The notes under the pieces: generated by a model
What the model saw: the letters and a program-made list of their open reading frames with translations, nothing else
Told to the model about the DNA's origin: nothing
The model's database searches: none
DNA from: Hyphomonadaceae bacterium TMED5
GTDB taxonomy: Bacteria > Pseudomonadota > Alphaproteobacteria > Caulobacterales > Hyphomonadaceae
DNA length: 64,000 nucleotides
Reading direction: 5' to 3'
Assembly: GCA_002173095.1 (NCBI GenBank)
Contig: NHBK01000005.1
Coordinates: 1-64,000, forward strand
In this document: piece by piece, positions 33,803-43,445 of the stretch
Layout of the letters: each line of letters opens with the position of its first letter
How positions within the stretch are numbered: position 1 is the first letter of the stretch
Position numbers and translations under genes: made by a program

Positions 33803-36778
33803 ATGTCTCGACACACTCTGATCGGGTCGTTTCTAAGCGTATCACTTCTGGCACTCGGTGCCAGCGCAGGTTTTGCGCAGTCTAATCCGGAGCTTAGCTC
33901 TGTCAGCTATTTCACGACAGATGGGCGCCAGGAAACAAATGAGCTGCTTTTAAAGTCGCTCGACATCTCTGTGCACGTGAATGACGGCTTTGCCGAAACC
34001 ACCGCAATTGCCGAATTCAGAAACCCGACCAATCAGACGCTTGAAGGCAATTTCACCTTCGACATGCCCGCTGGTTCTATGCTCGTCGGCTATGGGCTGG
34101 ATATAAACGGCACGCTTCGTGACGGCGTCATAGTTGAAAAGCTGCAGGCAGAACGCGCCTTCAATGAGCGGATCCGGCGTGGCGTGGACCCGGGCCTAGC
34201 TGAAGTCAGCCGTACAAACGCGTTCGAAACGCGGGTCTTCCCAATCCTGCCAGATCAGACACGACAGATTTCAGTCACCTTCATCACACCGGTCAGCCCG
34301 GACGAGCCTTATATTCTTCCACTGGAATCGGGTGTCTCTCCGAATATACTGAATATTGAGGTGACCGGCGATATCACGCTGGCAGATGTCCAGATGCCAG
34401 GCGCGCATGCAGCTGAATGGGATGCCAGCATTGATAGCGCCGTGCTGCATGCAGAAGGTGTACCTCTCAACGGCACGCTGGCCATCACGCCTGAAAGCCC
34501 GGAGCGATATTCTGTCAGCCGACATTCCAGCGGCCGCCCATTTCTGAGCGTCAATATTCCCTCAGAAGCCGGCCCCCGCTTCACGCCAGAATCTGTACGC
34601 ATTCTTTGGGATGTCTCTTATTCGCACGAAGCCTCCAGCGACGTTCCGCTCGACTTTCTCACACAACTATTCTTCGAGGTTCGTCCTTACGCTCTGGAGC
34701 TGATTCCGTTTTCGCGCGGCATTACCGACCGTGGGCGCATCGATATGCGACCGGAACCAGAAGAACTCCGCTATTTCGTTGAAGACCTCGACTTTGATGG
34801 CCCGACAGATCTCGCCGCTATTTTTGCAGCAGAAGCCGACCGGTCTCGTGCCGACATCTGTTTTCTGGTGACCGATGGCCGGGTCACTCTGGGTGATTTG
34901 CCAACCCATCGCCTGCCCTGCCAGCTGCATGTGATTTCAGCCGCTGAAGATGCCGATGATGCAGCGCTGGAAATGATCGCAGAGCGTGGCGGCGGGCACT
35001 ATCTGGACCTTACCGAGTTAAACTTCCAGACAGCCGAACGCCGCCTGTCTCAATCTGTTCTGTCGCCTAGGCAGGTCATGGTTGATGGTCGCAATGTGCT
35101 GGCGGATGCTGAATGGGTGGACGATGGCGACAGGTTCCGCCTCTTCGTACCCATCTCACCCAGCGCGCGCAGTTTCTCTGTCGGCGTTGGGTCGGCCAAT
35201 CTGGCTGGCGCGCTCAATCCTTCACGAGCACCTCGCAATGATGGGGCGGGCGCAAGCTGGGCGCGTGAACGCATTGCATCTGAGCGGGCGCTCGGCGCAA
35301 GCCGGGACGAACTTGTCGACCTCTCACGCACGTACTCAGTGGTGACCGATGAGACTTCACTGCTCGTTCTGGAAACGATTTCAGATTATGTCGAAAACGG
35401 CATTGCTCTGCCGGAAGACAGTTTCACCAAAGACGAACAGGACCGTTATGCGGAACTGATGACGTCGCGCGAACAAATGCTCGCCCGCGAACAAAGAGAC
35501 CGCCTGGAGCGCGTATCCTCACTCTGGGCAAGACAGCTGAGCTGGTATGAGCGCGACTTCAGCCTGACCTCTGCAGACGACACGCCATCAGATTATGTCG
35601 AGGGAGAAACAGGCTCTATTGATGAGGCATGGATGTCGGACATTCCGCCTCCACCTCCACCTCCTCCTCCGCCACCACCACCTCCGCCGCCGCCGGAAGA
35701 CGCGATGCCAACCACTCCGCCGACGATGAACATGCAGCGCATCACCCCCGCGCCGGCACCACATGCGGAGATGGCCACAGGCGAGAGCCTCAATGTCACA
35801 GCTTCTCAAGCACCCGAGACGATTGCACTGAACGTTCAGCCATGGACGCCTGATCGGCCCTATCTTGCCGAAGCCGGCGACTTCTGCGCGCCTGTTCTGG
35901 AAGATGTCTATATGAGCGAGCGCCGCGAATATGGCGTCCTGCCAAGCTATTTCCTTGAAATGGCAGACCTGTTCGAGCGCTGCGGAGATTCTGCACGCGC
36001 TGCGAATGTGGTGCTGACGGCGCTGGAACTGCCGACCCGCAATGCAGACACGCTAACAGCCGTCGCTTACCGTTTGCTACGCTATGGCGATAGCGACCGC
36101 GCGATTGATCTGTTCCGGGAGGTCCTGACGATTGACCCGAACCGTCCACAGCCATGGCGCGATCTGGCCCTTGCTCTGTACCAGAGCACTGAACTGCCGG
36201 GCCTCACATCTTCTGAAAAGCGCGCGCGACTGGCAGAAGCCATTGAGCACCTCAACCATGTTATCTCAACGCCATGGTCAGGCGCATATGACGGCATTGA
36301 AGCCATTGCCACCGTCGAAGCCAATCGCATTCTGGAACGACTGGAAGCCGTTGGCGGTGAAGCCGAGCTCGCCTCCGACACGCTTCTAACGCCTATGCCT
36401 GTCGATCTGCGCATTGTCGTATCGTGGAATGTCGATGAAGTGGATATGGACCTCTGGGTGACTGAGCCAACCGGTGAGACCGTCAAATACTCTAATCCGC
36501 TATCCCGGATTGGCGGTCGCCTTTCCAACGACATGACGGATGGATACGGCCCGGAAGAATACCTGCTGCGCAACGCCATGCCGGGCACTTATGAGGTGCG
36601 CATGGATTACTTCTCAACTGATGTTGTAAACCCGAATGGCGCGGTCGCAATTCAGGCTGAAATCTGGAGAAATTACGGGCAGCCTGGCGAAAGCATGGAA
36701 CGTGTAGAATTGGAATTCACAGACATGAACCAGTCTGAATATCTGATCGCGACAATCGACGTTTCCGATGATGAATAG
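33803..36778 (+). CDS. VIT/VWA-domain protein with poly-proline tract and DUF2135 domain
   Basis: The 991-residue exported protein has a signal peptide ending in GASAGFAQ. A VIT domain (about 45-160) has the pattern FTFDMPAGSMLVGYGLDINGT. The VWA-like domain (about 265-410) keeps the MIDAS motif as WDVSYSHE and TDGR. A run of 17 prolines occurs at about 615-632. Then come TPR-like repeats (about 710-840) and a C-terminal DUF2135 domain (VVSWNVDEVDMDLWVTEPTGE). The combination suggests a periplasmic or surface adhesion/assembly factor. The proline run predicts dependence on EF-P, whose gene is 6 kb away. The next gene overlaps its end by 11 bp. Confidence 0.85.
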   Translation: MSRHTLIGSFLSVSLLALGASAGFAQSNPELSSVSYFTTDGRQETNELLLKSLDISVHVNDGFAETTAIAEFRNPTNQTLEGNFTFDMPAGSMLVGYGLDINGTLRDGVIVEKLQAERAFNERIRRGVDPGLAEVSRTNAFETRVFPILPDQTRQISVTFITPVSPDEPYILPLESGVSPNILNIEVTGDITLADVQMPGAHAAEWDASIDSAVLHAEGVPLNGTLAITPESPERYSVSRHSSGRPFLSVNIPSEAGPRFTPESVRILWDVSYSHEASSDVPLDFLTQLFFEVRPYALELIPFSRGITDRGRIDMRPEPEELRYFVEDLDFDGPTDLAAIFAAEADRSRADICFLVTDGRVTLGDLPTHRLPCQLHVISAAEDADDAALEMIAERGGGHYLDLTELNFQTAERRLSQSVLSPRQVMVDGRNVLADAEWVDDGDRFRLFVPISPSARSFSVGVGSANLAGALNPSRAPRNDGAGASWARERIASERALGASRDELVDLSRTYSVVTDETSLLVLETISDYVENGIALPEDSFTKDEQDRYAELMTSREQMLAREQRDRLERVSSLWARQLSWYERDFSLTSADDTPSDYVEGETGSIDEAWMSDIPPPPPPPPPPPPPPPPPEDAMPTTPPTMNMQRITPAPAPHAEMATGESLNVTASQAPETIALNVQPWTPDRPYLAEAGDFCAPVLEDVYMSERREYGVLPSYFLEMADLFERCGDSARAANVVLTALELPTRNADTLTAVAYRLLRYGDSDRAIDLFREVLTIDPNRPQPWRDLALALYQSTELPGLTSSEKRARLAEAIEHLNHVISTPWSGAYDGIEAIATVEANRILERLEAVGGEAELASDTLLTPMPVDLRIVVSWNVDEVDMDLWVTEPTGETVKYSNPLSRIGGRLSNDMTDGYGPEEYLLRNAMPGTYEVRMDYFSTDVVNPNGAVAIQAEIWRNYGQPGESMERVELEFTDMNQSEYLIATIDVSDDE

Positions 36779-37241
36779 CCTTCCCGAAGAGCTCATCCTC
36801 AGGCCTGCACGGTTTGAGGATGTACCCGCCATTCTGGACCTGATTGTCAAAGGCGCGCCGGGTGATGAAGTCCGGGTAGAGAACGCGCCGGAGGCCGCTT
36901 ATCGCGCGGCCTTTGACGCCATTGAAGCAGACAATAATCAAATGCTTTACGTAGGCGAATTCCCGGAAAAAGGCGTGGTCTGCACCATGCAGCTCATCTT
37001 TATTCCAACCTTGGTGAAAGGTGGCCAATGGCGGATGGAAATGGAAAGCGTCCACGTAAACCCGGATTATCGCGGCCTGGGTTTAGGCGGGCAAATGCTG
37101 GATAAAGCGGTTGAAATCGCCAAGTCGCGCGGATGTGGCCTCATCCAGCTAACCAGCAACAAACTAAGGCTCGATGCCCACCGCTTCTATGAACGTTATG
37201 GCTTTGCCAAATCGCATGAAGGCTTCAAATTTCAGCTCTGA
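36768..37241 (+). CDS. GNAT family N-acetyltransferase
   Basis: The 157-residue protein has the GNAT signature in MESVHVNPDYRGLGLGGQMLDKAVEIAKSRG, written here in parts: MESVHVNPDYRGLGLGG holds the acetyl-CoA pyrophosphate loop, and HRFYERYGFAKSHEGFKF is the usual family ending. Its ATG lies 11 bp inside the preceding VIT-protein gene, indicating translational coupling. The substrate is unknown; the ending resembles small-molecule or antibiotic-type acetyltransferases. Confidence 0.88.
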   Translation: MMNSLPEELILRPARFEDVPAILDLIVKGAPGDEVRVENAPEAAYRAAFDAIEADNNQMLYVGEFPEKGVVCTMQLIFIPTLVKGGQWRMEMESVHVNPDYRGLGLGGQMLDKAVEIAKSRGCGLIQLTSNKLRLDAHRFYERYGFAKSHEGFKFQL

Positions 37242-37822
37242 GGCTCACCCGGCTGATACCGCGCCATGACACCCTTCATGATTGGAATGGACAGCGTGAC
37301 TGGCGGTTTGGTGGGCCTGAAGCTCCAGCTCAGAAAGGCACCGAATAGCCCCATCAGTCCGAGCGGCAGCATCACCTCTTCAAGGTCATTACCTCTGTCG
37401 GCGAGGAGCGCCACGGCCATCCCCACAGTGAAGATCAGACACGCAAGACCCAGAATGAAATAGATCCAGCGATTGCGCGATGGTTGGCCGTAGGCGATGC
37501 GCATGTCAGGGCGCTGGCTTTCTAGCGACGCCAGAATGTTCTCAAGAAATGTAAGAAACTGAAGCTGGCGACTATCCTGCCCGACGCTGCCTAAAGGTGT
37601 ATTCAGATTGAGCTCGACCTTTTGATCGTCGTCGCTAATCAGCTGCAGTCCCTCAAAATGCATGGCCTGCATTCGCATGGTCCAATAGCGGGCCGACTTC
37701 AAAGACGCCCACTCAATCCGCTTTGAAGAGCCATTCCCTGTTAAAGTAAGACCAGCATCATCCAGCTCAGCTGTGATCTCAGACGAAAGGCTGGAGGGTT
37801 TGTATGTAAGCGAATCCATCAT
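37232..37822 (-). CDS. Two-helix membrane protein, function unknown
   Basis: The 196-residue protein has a soluble N-terminal half (about 1-115, beta-rich, LTGNGSSKRIEWASLKSARYW) that recalls YcxB/PH-like domains, then two membrane helices (WIYFILGLACLIFTVGMAVALL and LPLGLMGLFGAFLSW). I cannot name a family firmly. Its 3' end overlaps the convergent GNAT gene by 10 bp. It is 57 bp from the ABC-F gene but transcribed downstream-to-upstream relative to it, so the two could be one minus-strand unit. Confidence 0.6.
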   Translation of the reverse strand: MMDSLTYKPSSLSSEITAELDDAGLTLTGNGSSKRIEWASLKSARYWTMRMQAMHFEGLQLISDDDQKVELNLNTPLGSVGQDSRQLQFLTFLENILASLESQRPDMRIAYGQPSRNRWIYFILGLACLIFTVGMAVALLADRGNDLEEVMLPLGLMGLFGAFLSWSFRPTKPPVTLSIPIMKGVMARYQPGEPQS

Positions 37823-37879
37823 GCCCAGCAGAGTAGACAGAATTCACCTTTCCGCGTCCTCAGAACAGGGGATTAGCGC

Positions 37880-39790
37880 TTAATCTTCGCTGACCGCCTG
37901 CTCATAGGCTTCTAATGCTTCAAGCCATTCCATTTCAGCCGTTTCCGCCGCCGCGACTTCTTCGCCGCGCGACTTCATCAAAGTCTGCATCTGGTCAGAT
38001 GAAAGGCCGGGCTTGATGAGTTCAGCATCAATTTCAGCGATGCGCTTATTTGCTTTTTCAAGGCGCTTTTCAGCGGTATCGGCAGCCTTTTTGAGCGGAG
38101 CTGCAGCCTTGCGAGCCTCAGCAGCCTTCTGGCGGTTCGCCGACTTATCGACCTTTGGCGCGGGCGCCGCGACGACCACCTCTGCTGGCTTAGTCTTTTC
38201 CTTTGCAGCCCCCCGGTCAGCCGACATCACCAACTGCTTATAGTCGTCCAGATTACCGCCATAGACATTGGCTTTGCCGTCTTTGACGAGCCATAGTTCA
38301 TCGGCTGTCCCTTCGGCCAGATAGACATCGTGGGTGATGAGCAGAACAGCGCCGCGATAATCATTCAACGCATAAATGAGCGCCTCCCGGCTATCGATAT
38401 CAAGGTGAGAGGTCGGCTCGTCGAGGATCAGAATATGCGGCTCTTCCATGGACATAAGGCCCATGAGCAGACGCACTTTCTCGCCACCGGAAAGTTTCTC
38501 AACTTTGGTTTCAACCTTCTCAACAGAGAAGCCCAGTTGAGCCGCCTTGCCCCTCGCCTTACCCGGCAAAGTGCCTTTCGGCATGGCGCGCAGAACGTGG
38601 TCATACACGGTATCACCCGGCACGAGCTCATCCATCTGGTCCTGACTGAAATAGCCGATCTTGATAGAGCCCGGCGCAATGCACTGCCCCGCCATCAGCT
38701 CGAGCTTTTTGGCGATGGATTTCACCAGCGTCGTCTTGCCCTGACCATTTGTGCCAACGATTGCGATCCGGTCTTCCGGGTCCACTCTCAGGTTCACATC
38801 ACGCAGAATTATGGCCTGTTCGCCATATCCAAGGTCCGCTCCGCGTAGTTCAAGCAAAGGCGGCGCGAGCTGAGACTCTGGCGCAGAAAAATGAAATGGC
38901 GTCGTCCGCTCTGACACCGGAATAGCGATGTCTTTCATCTTCTCGATCATTTTAATGCGAGACTGGGCCTGCGTTGCCTTAGAAGCTTTCGCGCGGAAAC
39001 GGTCCACAAAGCTTTGCAAATGGGCGCGCTCTGCGTCCTGCTTCTTCTTCATCGACTCCAGTTGAGCGAGCTTGATTGCGCGCATTTTCAGATAGTCGTC
39101 ATAGCCGCCCGTGGTGAGCGTCAGATTCTTGAACTCCACCGCCAGCGTATGCGTGACACACGCATTCAGCATTTCACGGTCGTGGCTCACCAATAGCACG
39201 GTGTTTGGATAGCTTCGCAGATAACCTTCCAACCAGGCGGCACCTTCAAGGTCCAGATAGTTGGTCGGCTCGTCCAGCATCAACACATCAGGCTGAGCGA
39301 ACAGAACGCCGGCAATGGCCGCACGCATGCGCCAGCCGCCGGAGAATTCACGCGTTGGCCGATAAAGGTCTTCCGGCGTAAAGCCCAGCCCCATCAGGAC
39401 TTCGCTTGCGCGCGCCTCACCCGACCATGCGTCAATGTCCAGAAGGCGCTCATGGATATAACCAATCCGGTCCGGATCGGTTGCCGTTTCGCTTTCTTCC
39501 ATCAGCGCATGACGTTCCGCATCGGCTTTCAGAACCACGTCGAGGATGGTCTCATCGGTCGCGGCAACTTCCTGCGCAACCCAGCCCAGAGTAGCCCCCT
39601 CATTGAAGCGGATGGCTGTGTCTTTTTCCTTAGTCGTATGCGCCTCACGGATGAGGCGTAACAACGTGGACTTACCCGTGCCATTACGGCCGATCAGCCC
39701 TACCTTCCAGCCTTTGGCCAGCTGAGCTGATGCGCCCTCAAAGAGCGTGCGGGTGCCAAAGGCGAACTGAAGGTCTGTAATCGTCAACAT
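37880..39790 (-). CDS. yheS: ABC-F family ATPase, YheS-like
   Basis: The 636-residue soluble protein has two ABC domains and no membrane segments. Walker A motifs are GRNGTGKSTLL and GTNGQGKTTLV; signature motifs are FSGGWRMR and LSGGEKVR; Walker B motifs are LMLDEPTNYLDL and LILDEPTSHLDI. The linker has SFVDRFRAKASKATQAQSR, close to E. coli YheS. A charged coiled coil (about 540-636) ends the protein, as in YheS and Uup. ABC-F proteins act on ribosomes at stalled or difficult sequences. Its presence near efp is compatible with a translation role. Confidence 0.9.
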   Translation of the reverse strand: MLTITDLQFAFGTRTLFEGASAQLAKGWKVGLIGRNGTGKSTLLRLIREAHTTKEKDTAIRFNEGATLGWVAQEVAATDETILDVVLKADAERHALMEESETATDPDRIGYIHERLLDIDAWSGEARASEVLMGLGFTPEDLYRPTREFSGGWRMRAAIAGVLFAQPDVLMLDEPTNYLDLEGAAWLEGYLRSYPNTVLLVSHDREMLNACVTHTLAVEFKNLTLTTGGYDDYLKMRAIKLAQLESMKKKQDAERAHLQSFVDRFRAKASKATQAQSRIKMIEKMKDIAIPVSERTTPFHFSAPESQLAPPLLELRGADLGYGEQAIILRDVNLRVDPEDRIAIVGTNGQGKTTLVKSIAKKLELMAGQCIAPGSIKIGYFSQDQMDELVPGDTVYDHVLRAMPKGTLPGKARGKAAQLGFSVEKVETKVEKLSGGEKVRLLMGLMSMEEPHILILDEPTSHLDIDSREALIYALNDYRGAVLLITHDVYLAEGTADELWLVKDGKANVYGGNLDDYKQLVMSADRGAAKEKTKPAEVVVAAPAPKVDKSANRQKAAEARKAAAPLKKAADTAEKRLEKANKRIAEIDAELIKPGLSSDQMQTLMKSRGEEVAAAETAEMEWLEALEAYEQAVSED

Positions 39791-39829
39791 GGCGCGCGGT
39801 TTGGCACGGCCAGAGGCTTTTGGAAAGTG

Positions 39830-41002
39830 TCAGTCTTTCAATGCTGGCAGACGCCATAGACATAAGAGCGCGAGCCCCTCAATCAGGAGCGCCATAACGG
39901 CCACACTGAGCAATCCCTGTTCAATCACAGGCGCCAGCAAAGCCGTCCCGCCGGACGCCACCGCGAAGATGGTGAGCACCACCAGAGATGAAGCCCGGTC
40001 ATCCTGACCATCAGCCGAAATGACGGCCCGCAAAAAGCCCGGAGGCCCCCGAAAACCAAGCCCCATATTGAGCGGAATGAAGAGAAGAATCACACCGATT
40101 GGTTCTGCAAAACCGCTCAAAGCATAGAGCACCATGCCAAGCGGACTGATCGCGCTGACCAGCGTACCGAACCAGATCAGGCGTTCCGCACCGAAACGGT
40201 CAATCAGCCAGCCTGCAGAATTCGAGGCAATGATGAAGGTCGTCACGCCACAGACCTGCATGGCAATGAAATCGTGAAGGCTACCGCCCAGACCTTGCTC
40301 CAGCATAACCGGCGCGGACATCACAAACATGATGAGCCCGCCCACACAGAACGCCTGAGACAGCGCATAACGCATATAGACCGGTGACTTGAGCAGTGAG
40401 AGATAGCTTCCCTTTGGCTCCGTCCGCTCAGTGCGGTGAACCCAGCCTGACAGTACCAGAAGTGCGCCGACGAGCAAAAGCGAAATCACACCCAAAAGCG
40501 TAAAGGACAGCGTCCATCCACCTATGGCCAACAGGCCGGACCCCGCAATCGGTCCCAGAGCCGGTGCCAGCGCCTCAAGGCTTCCCAGAACACCAATCGC
40601 CCGGGTCGCGCCTGTTTCAGAGAACATCTGACGCAAAATACCCGGCCCGATAACGGCAGGCACCATAGAGAGAAAGCCCTGAAAGAAGCGCAGCACAATC
40701 AGCTGCCAGATGCCAGTCACCTGCGTGCAGGCCAGTGAGACCAGCGCAAACAGGAAGAGCGAGACCATGAGCAGTTTCTTGCGATCAAACCGCCAGCTGA
40801 TCGCGCCAAACACATAGAGGCCCAGCGCACCGCCCGCGATGAAACTCGCCAGAACGAACTGACCTTCTTCAAAGTCACCACCCAGAATGCCCGGCAGATC
40901 AGGAATCGCAGGCAGGACGAGATCTGTCGCCAGAAACGCACAAAGCGATCCGACAAGCAGAAGCGCGCATATGACTGCGCGTGATGCAGGTGAAGTGGTC
41001 AT
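39830..41002 (-). CDS. MFS transporter, Bcr/CflA-type drug efflux
   Basis: The 390-residue membrane protein has about 12 hydrophobic segments. The N-terminal LATDLVLPAIPDL is the TxxxPALP-type motif of the Bcr/CflA drug efflux group, and GAISWRFDRKKLL is the loop 2-3 signature. The helix 5 stretch GSLEALAPALGPIAGSGLL fits the motif C of antiporters. It is a monocistronic minus-strand gene. Substrate unknown. Confidence 0.85.
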   Translation of the reverse strand: MTTSPASRAVICALLLVGSLCAFLATDLVLPAIPDLPGILGGDFEEGQFVLASFIAGGALGLYVFGAISWRFDRKKLLMVSLFLFALVSLACTQVTGIWQLIVLRFFQGFLSMVPAVIGPGILRQMFSETGATRAIGVLGSLEALAPALGPIAGSGLLAIGGWTLSFTLLGVISLLLVGALLVLSGWVHRTERTEPKGSYLSLLKSPVYMRYALSQAFCVGGLIMFVMSAPVMLEQGLGGSLHDFIAMQVCGVTTFIIASNSAGWLIDRFGAERLIWFGTLVSAISPLGMVLYALSGFAEPIGVILLFIPLNMGLGFRGPPGFLRAVISADGQDDRASSLVVLTIFAVASGGTALLAPVIEQGLLSVAVMALLIEGLALLCLWRLPALKD

Positions 41003-41098
41003 TGCAATAGGTCTCCTGCGGCCCCGGTCCGCGGCGTTCAGGTCAGTCTTTCAGTGGATTTGTCGGATGAATATGTCAGCCGTATACACGTGTATACA

Positions 41099-41485
41099 TT
41101 ATTCTGGCTGAATGAGATCCCACAGATTGCCAAACGGGTCGCGGAACACGACCACACGACCATACTCTTCATTCCGCACCGGGCCGGTGAATTGGCATCC
41201 GGCGGCCTCAATCGCCTCATATTCGCGATCAAAATTGTCGGTATGAAGGAAAAAGGCCACCCGTCCACCCGTCTGATACCCGATAGCAGCCTTCTGCTCA
41301 TCACTCGTGGCTTTGGCTAGCAAGAGACACGTATCACCACCGGGCGGTGCTACTCTCACCCAGCGCTTATCCATTTCGATCTGAGTGTCTTCAACCATGT
41401 CGAAGCCGAGCACACCGCAATAAAAGGCGATGGCCTGATCATAATCCGGAACGAGAAGCGTGATATTGGCAAGAATAACAGACAT
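41099..41485 (-). CDS. VOC (glyoxalase/bleomycin resistance) family protein
   Basis: The 128-residue protein has the paired beta-alpha-beta-beta-beta fold of VOC proteins: ITLLVPDYDQAIAFYCGVLGFDMVED begins the first module and YGRVVVFRDPFGNLWDLIQ ends the second. The metal-type Glu/His positions (His absent in the first strand; Glu about residue 35) are only partly conserved. It follows the GFA-family gene by 9 bp and may be co-transcribed with it, forming a small detoxification unit with the GST gene upstream. Confidence 0.82.
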   Translation of the reverse strand: MSVILANITLLVPDYDQAIAFYCGVLGFDMVEDTQIEMDKRWVRVAPPGGDTCLLLAKATSDEQKAAIGYQTGGRVAFFLHTDNFDREYEAIEAAGCQFTGPVRNEEYGRVVVFRDPFGNLWDLIQPE

Positions 41486-41494
41486 TGGACGTAC

Positions 41495-41875
41495 TCATTT
41501 CCACTCTGGAAGGTCTGAAAGGTGACGGGTAAAGGCCAGAGCCTCTTCCTCAAAGGCGCTCTTCTCTGGCGCAAAGGCATCAGGGTCTTCAAGGCTGGCG
41601 GTATAAAGATCGATCTGGTCGGTTCGAGACGCGCTGACATAGGCGAGCTGTGATCCGCATTTCGGGCAAAACAACCGCGTCGCGCGCTCGCTATGTTGGT
41701 ACTCAGCGGGTACACCGCCTGACCATTTTACAGCTTCCCGTGGGAAACCGACAAAGGCTGTCAAAGGAGAAGACGTAGCGCGGCGACAGCTCTCGCAGTG
41801 ACAGACGGCCCGCCAGAGCGGCGCACCCTCAACTTCGAACTGTACAGATCCACAAAAACAGCGACCTTTAGTCAT
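41495..41875 (-). CDS. GFA family (CENP-V/formaldehyde-activating-like) zinc protein
   Basis: The 126-residue protein has the zinc-binding cysteine sets of the GFA family: GRCFCGSVQFEVEG, VCHCESCRRA and FCPKCGSQLAYV. The fold serves in glutathione-linked aldehyde handling in some members, but most members have no proven activity. The downstream VOC gene and the upstream GST-like gene make a glutathione-related role reasonable, although this is inferred. Confidence 0.88.
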   Translation of the reverse strand: MTKGRCFCGSVQFEVEGAPLWRAVCHCESCRRATSSPLTAFVGFPREAVKWSGGVPAEYQHSERATRLFCPKCGSQLAYVSASRTDQIDLYTASLEDPDAFAPEKSAFEEEALAFTRHLSDLPEWK

Positions 41876-41967
41876 GCCGGGCTCCTGAACGCCCCCCGCA
41901 AAATAAGACTGAACGCGTTTGCTCGGGTTGACAAGTCCCGGATTTCTAACAGGTATTTCGGCTAGCC

Positions 41968-42606
41968 TCAGTCTGTTTCAGGCCAGGCGATTTCCTGCAT
42001 ACGCATCATCTTCTGAAATGACGGGCGCTCTCGGGTCGCTTCAATAATGGCCCCCAACCTGTCCCATCTGGTCATTGGAATTTCCATGATGACGGTCCAG
42101 CGCGCCAGCATGGTGAGATATATATCCAGCGCGGTAAAACCAAAGGGCATGAAACTGCCTTGTGCGACATGGGATTCCATGAAGTCACACTGATGGATCA
42201 GCTTCACCATGCCATTATGGCGGACCTTTTCCCGGTCTTCTTCGCTCGTCGCCCAGCGCTCCGGCGTATAATATTCCAACAGGCTCTGCTGCGGGGTGGT
42301 GATGAGATAGAACAACCATTGCAGGAACCGCGAACCATCGGGCGAGCCATAGGCCGGCATCATGTAAGACGCTTCCTGCTTAGCCAGAATGTGGAGAATG
42401 ATCGCGCCGGTTTCAAACACGACCTCTGTTCCATCTACCAGCGCAGGTGCGCGACGAGACGGAATATTGTGAAGCAAAGGTTGTTCGCCGCTGGGTGGCT
42501 CACGCGCATCCAAGCGACGCAGCTCATAGTCCAGTACTGCTTCTTCCAGCAGAACGTGCGGGACCTGAGCCCCGGAACCTGGCGAATAATAAAGTAAAAT
42601 GGACAC
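41968..42606 (-). CDS. Glutathione S-transferase family protein
   Basis: The 212-residue protein has an N-terminal thioredoxin-like domain (LLYYSPGSGAQVPHVLLEE, then SRRAPALVDGTEVVFETGAI, with the cis-Pro and the E-T/S glutathione contact) and an all-alpha C-terminal domain. A Ser near residue 9 could be the catalytic residue of a beta/zeta-like GST. It lies 92 bp ahead of the GFA gene on the same strand. Confidence 0.85.
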   Translation of the reverse strand: MSILLYYSPGSGAQVPHVLLEEAVLDYELRRLDAREPPSGEQPLLHNIPSRRAPALVDGTEVVFETGAIILHILAKQEASYMMPAYGSPDGSRFLQWLFYLITTPQQSLLEYYTPERWATSEEDREKVRHNGMVKLIHQCDFMESHVAQGSFMPFGFTALDIYLTMLARWTVIMEIPMTRWDRLGAIIEATRERPSFQKMMRMQEIAWPETD

Positions 42607-42728
42607 GCCTTCCCCGAAACATCGACTTATCCTGAGTTCAGAATAGGCACGTTTCGCGCGGAAGGCGAAGTCAGATCATCTGCCGTCTGATGAACTGGTC
42701 ACCAGACAGGCAAATTAGCAGCGAAAGA

Positions 42729-43301
42729 TTAGTCTTTCGAGCGTTCCAGATAGCTGTTGTCTTCTGTGTTTACGACAATACGCGTGCCCGCATCAATGTG
42801 CGGAGGCACCATAACGCGCACACCAACATCAGTCATAGCTGGCTTATAGGAAGAAGACGCGGTCTGACCTTTAACAACAGGCTCAGTCTCAACAACCTCA
42901 ACCGTCACGCGTGGCGGCAGAGTGACAGACACCGGGTCGCCGTTAAAGATTTGCAGAATGCAGACCATGTTTTCCTGAAGGAATGGTGCGCCGTCGCCAA
43001 CCATAGAAGCAGAAACGTAAAGCTGCTCAAACGTTTCAGGGTGCATGAACACATAGTTCTCGCCATCCTGATACAGATAGGTGAAATCCACTTCCTCAAC
43101 GAAGGCCTTTTCCAGCTTTTCCTGAGTTTTCGTGGTGATCACTGTTTTCACACCATCAGAGATACGACGCATTTCAATCGTCGTTGTCGGCGTGCCCTTA
43201 CCCGGACGGAAGGATTCAGCCTTCAGGACCACATACAGGTGTCCATCAGTGTGTTCGATAATGTTGCCTTTGCGAATATTCGCTGCGACTTCTACGGCCA
43301 T
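42729..43301 (-). CDS. efp: Elongation factor P
   Basis: The 190-residue protein has the KOW-like N-terminal domain, with the modification loop [11 protein letters not shown] in which Lys35 is the expected site of beta-lysylation. Two OB domains follow ([20 protein letters not shown] and the ending [16 protein letters not shown]). It rescues ribosomes stalled at polyproline. It is divergent from epmA, the gene for the enzyme that modifies Lys35, with about 145 bp between starts. Confidence 0.97.
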   Translation of the reverse strand: MAVEVAANIRKGNIIEHTDGHLYVVLKAESFRPGKGTPTTTIEMRRISDGVKTVITTKTQEKLEKAFVEEVDFTYLYQDGENYVFMHPETFEQLYVSASMVGDGAPFLQENMVCILQIFNGDPVSVTLPPRVTVEVVETEPVVKGQTASSSYKPAMTDVGVRVMVPPHIDAGTRIVVNTEDNSYLERSKD

Positions 43302-43445
43302 GTCGTATTCCCGAGTTGCCCATAAAGGGGCTGGTAGTGTACAGCGCTCCGTACTGGAGCAGCTAAATCTCGGTTTGCCTTAGACGTGATCGCGCGGTTT
43401 TCCAAGCTCCACGTGCAAGATTCAGCAATATCAGAGGCGATAACG

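Noticed and set aside
35588-35809. Minus-strand Arg/Gly-rich frames opposite the proline run
   Set aside because: These are only the complement of the proline codons and carry no other support.
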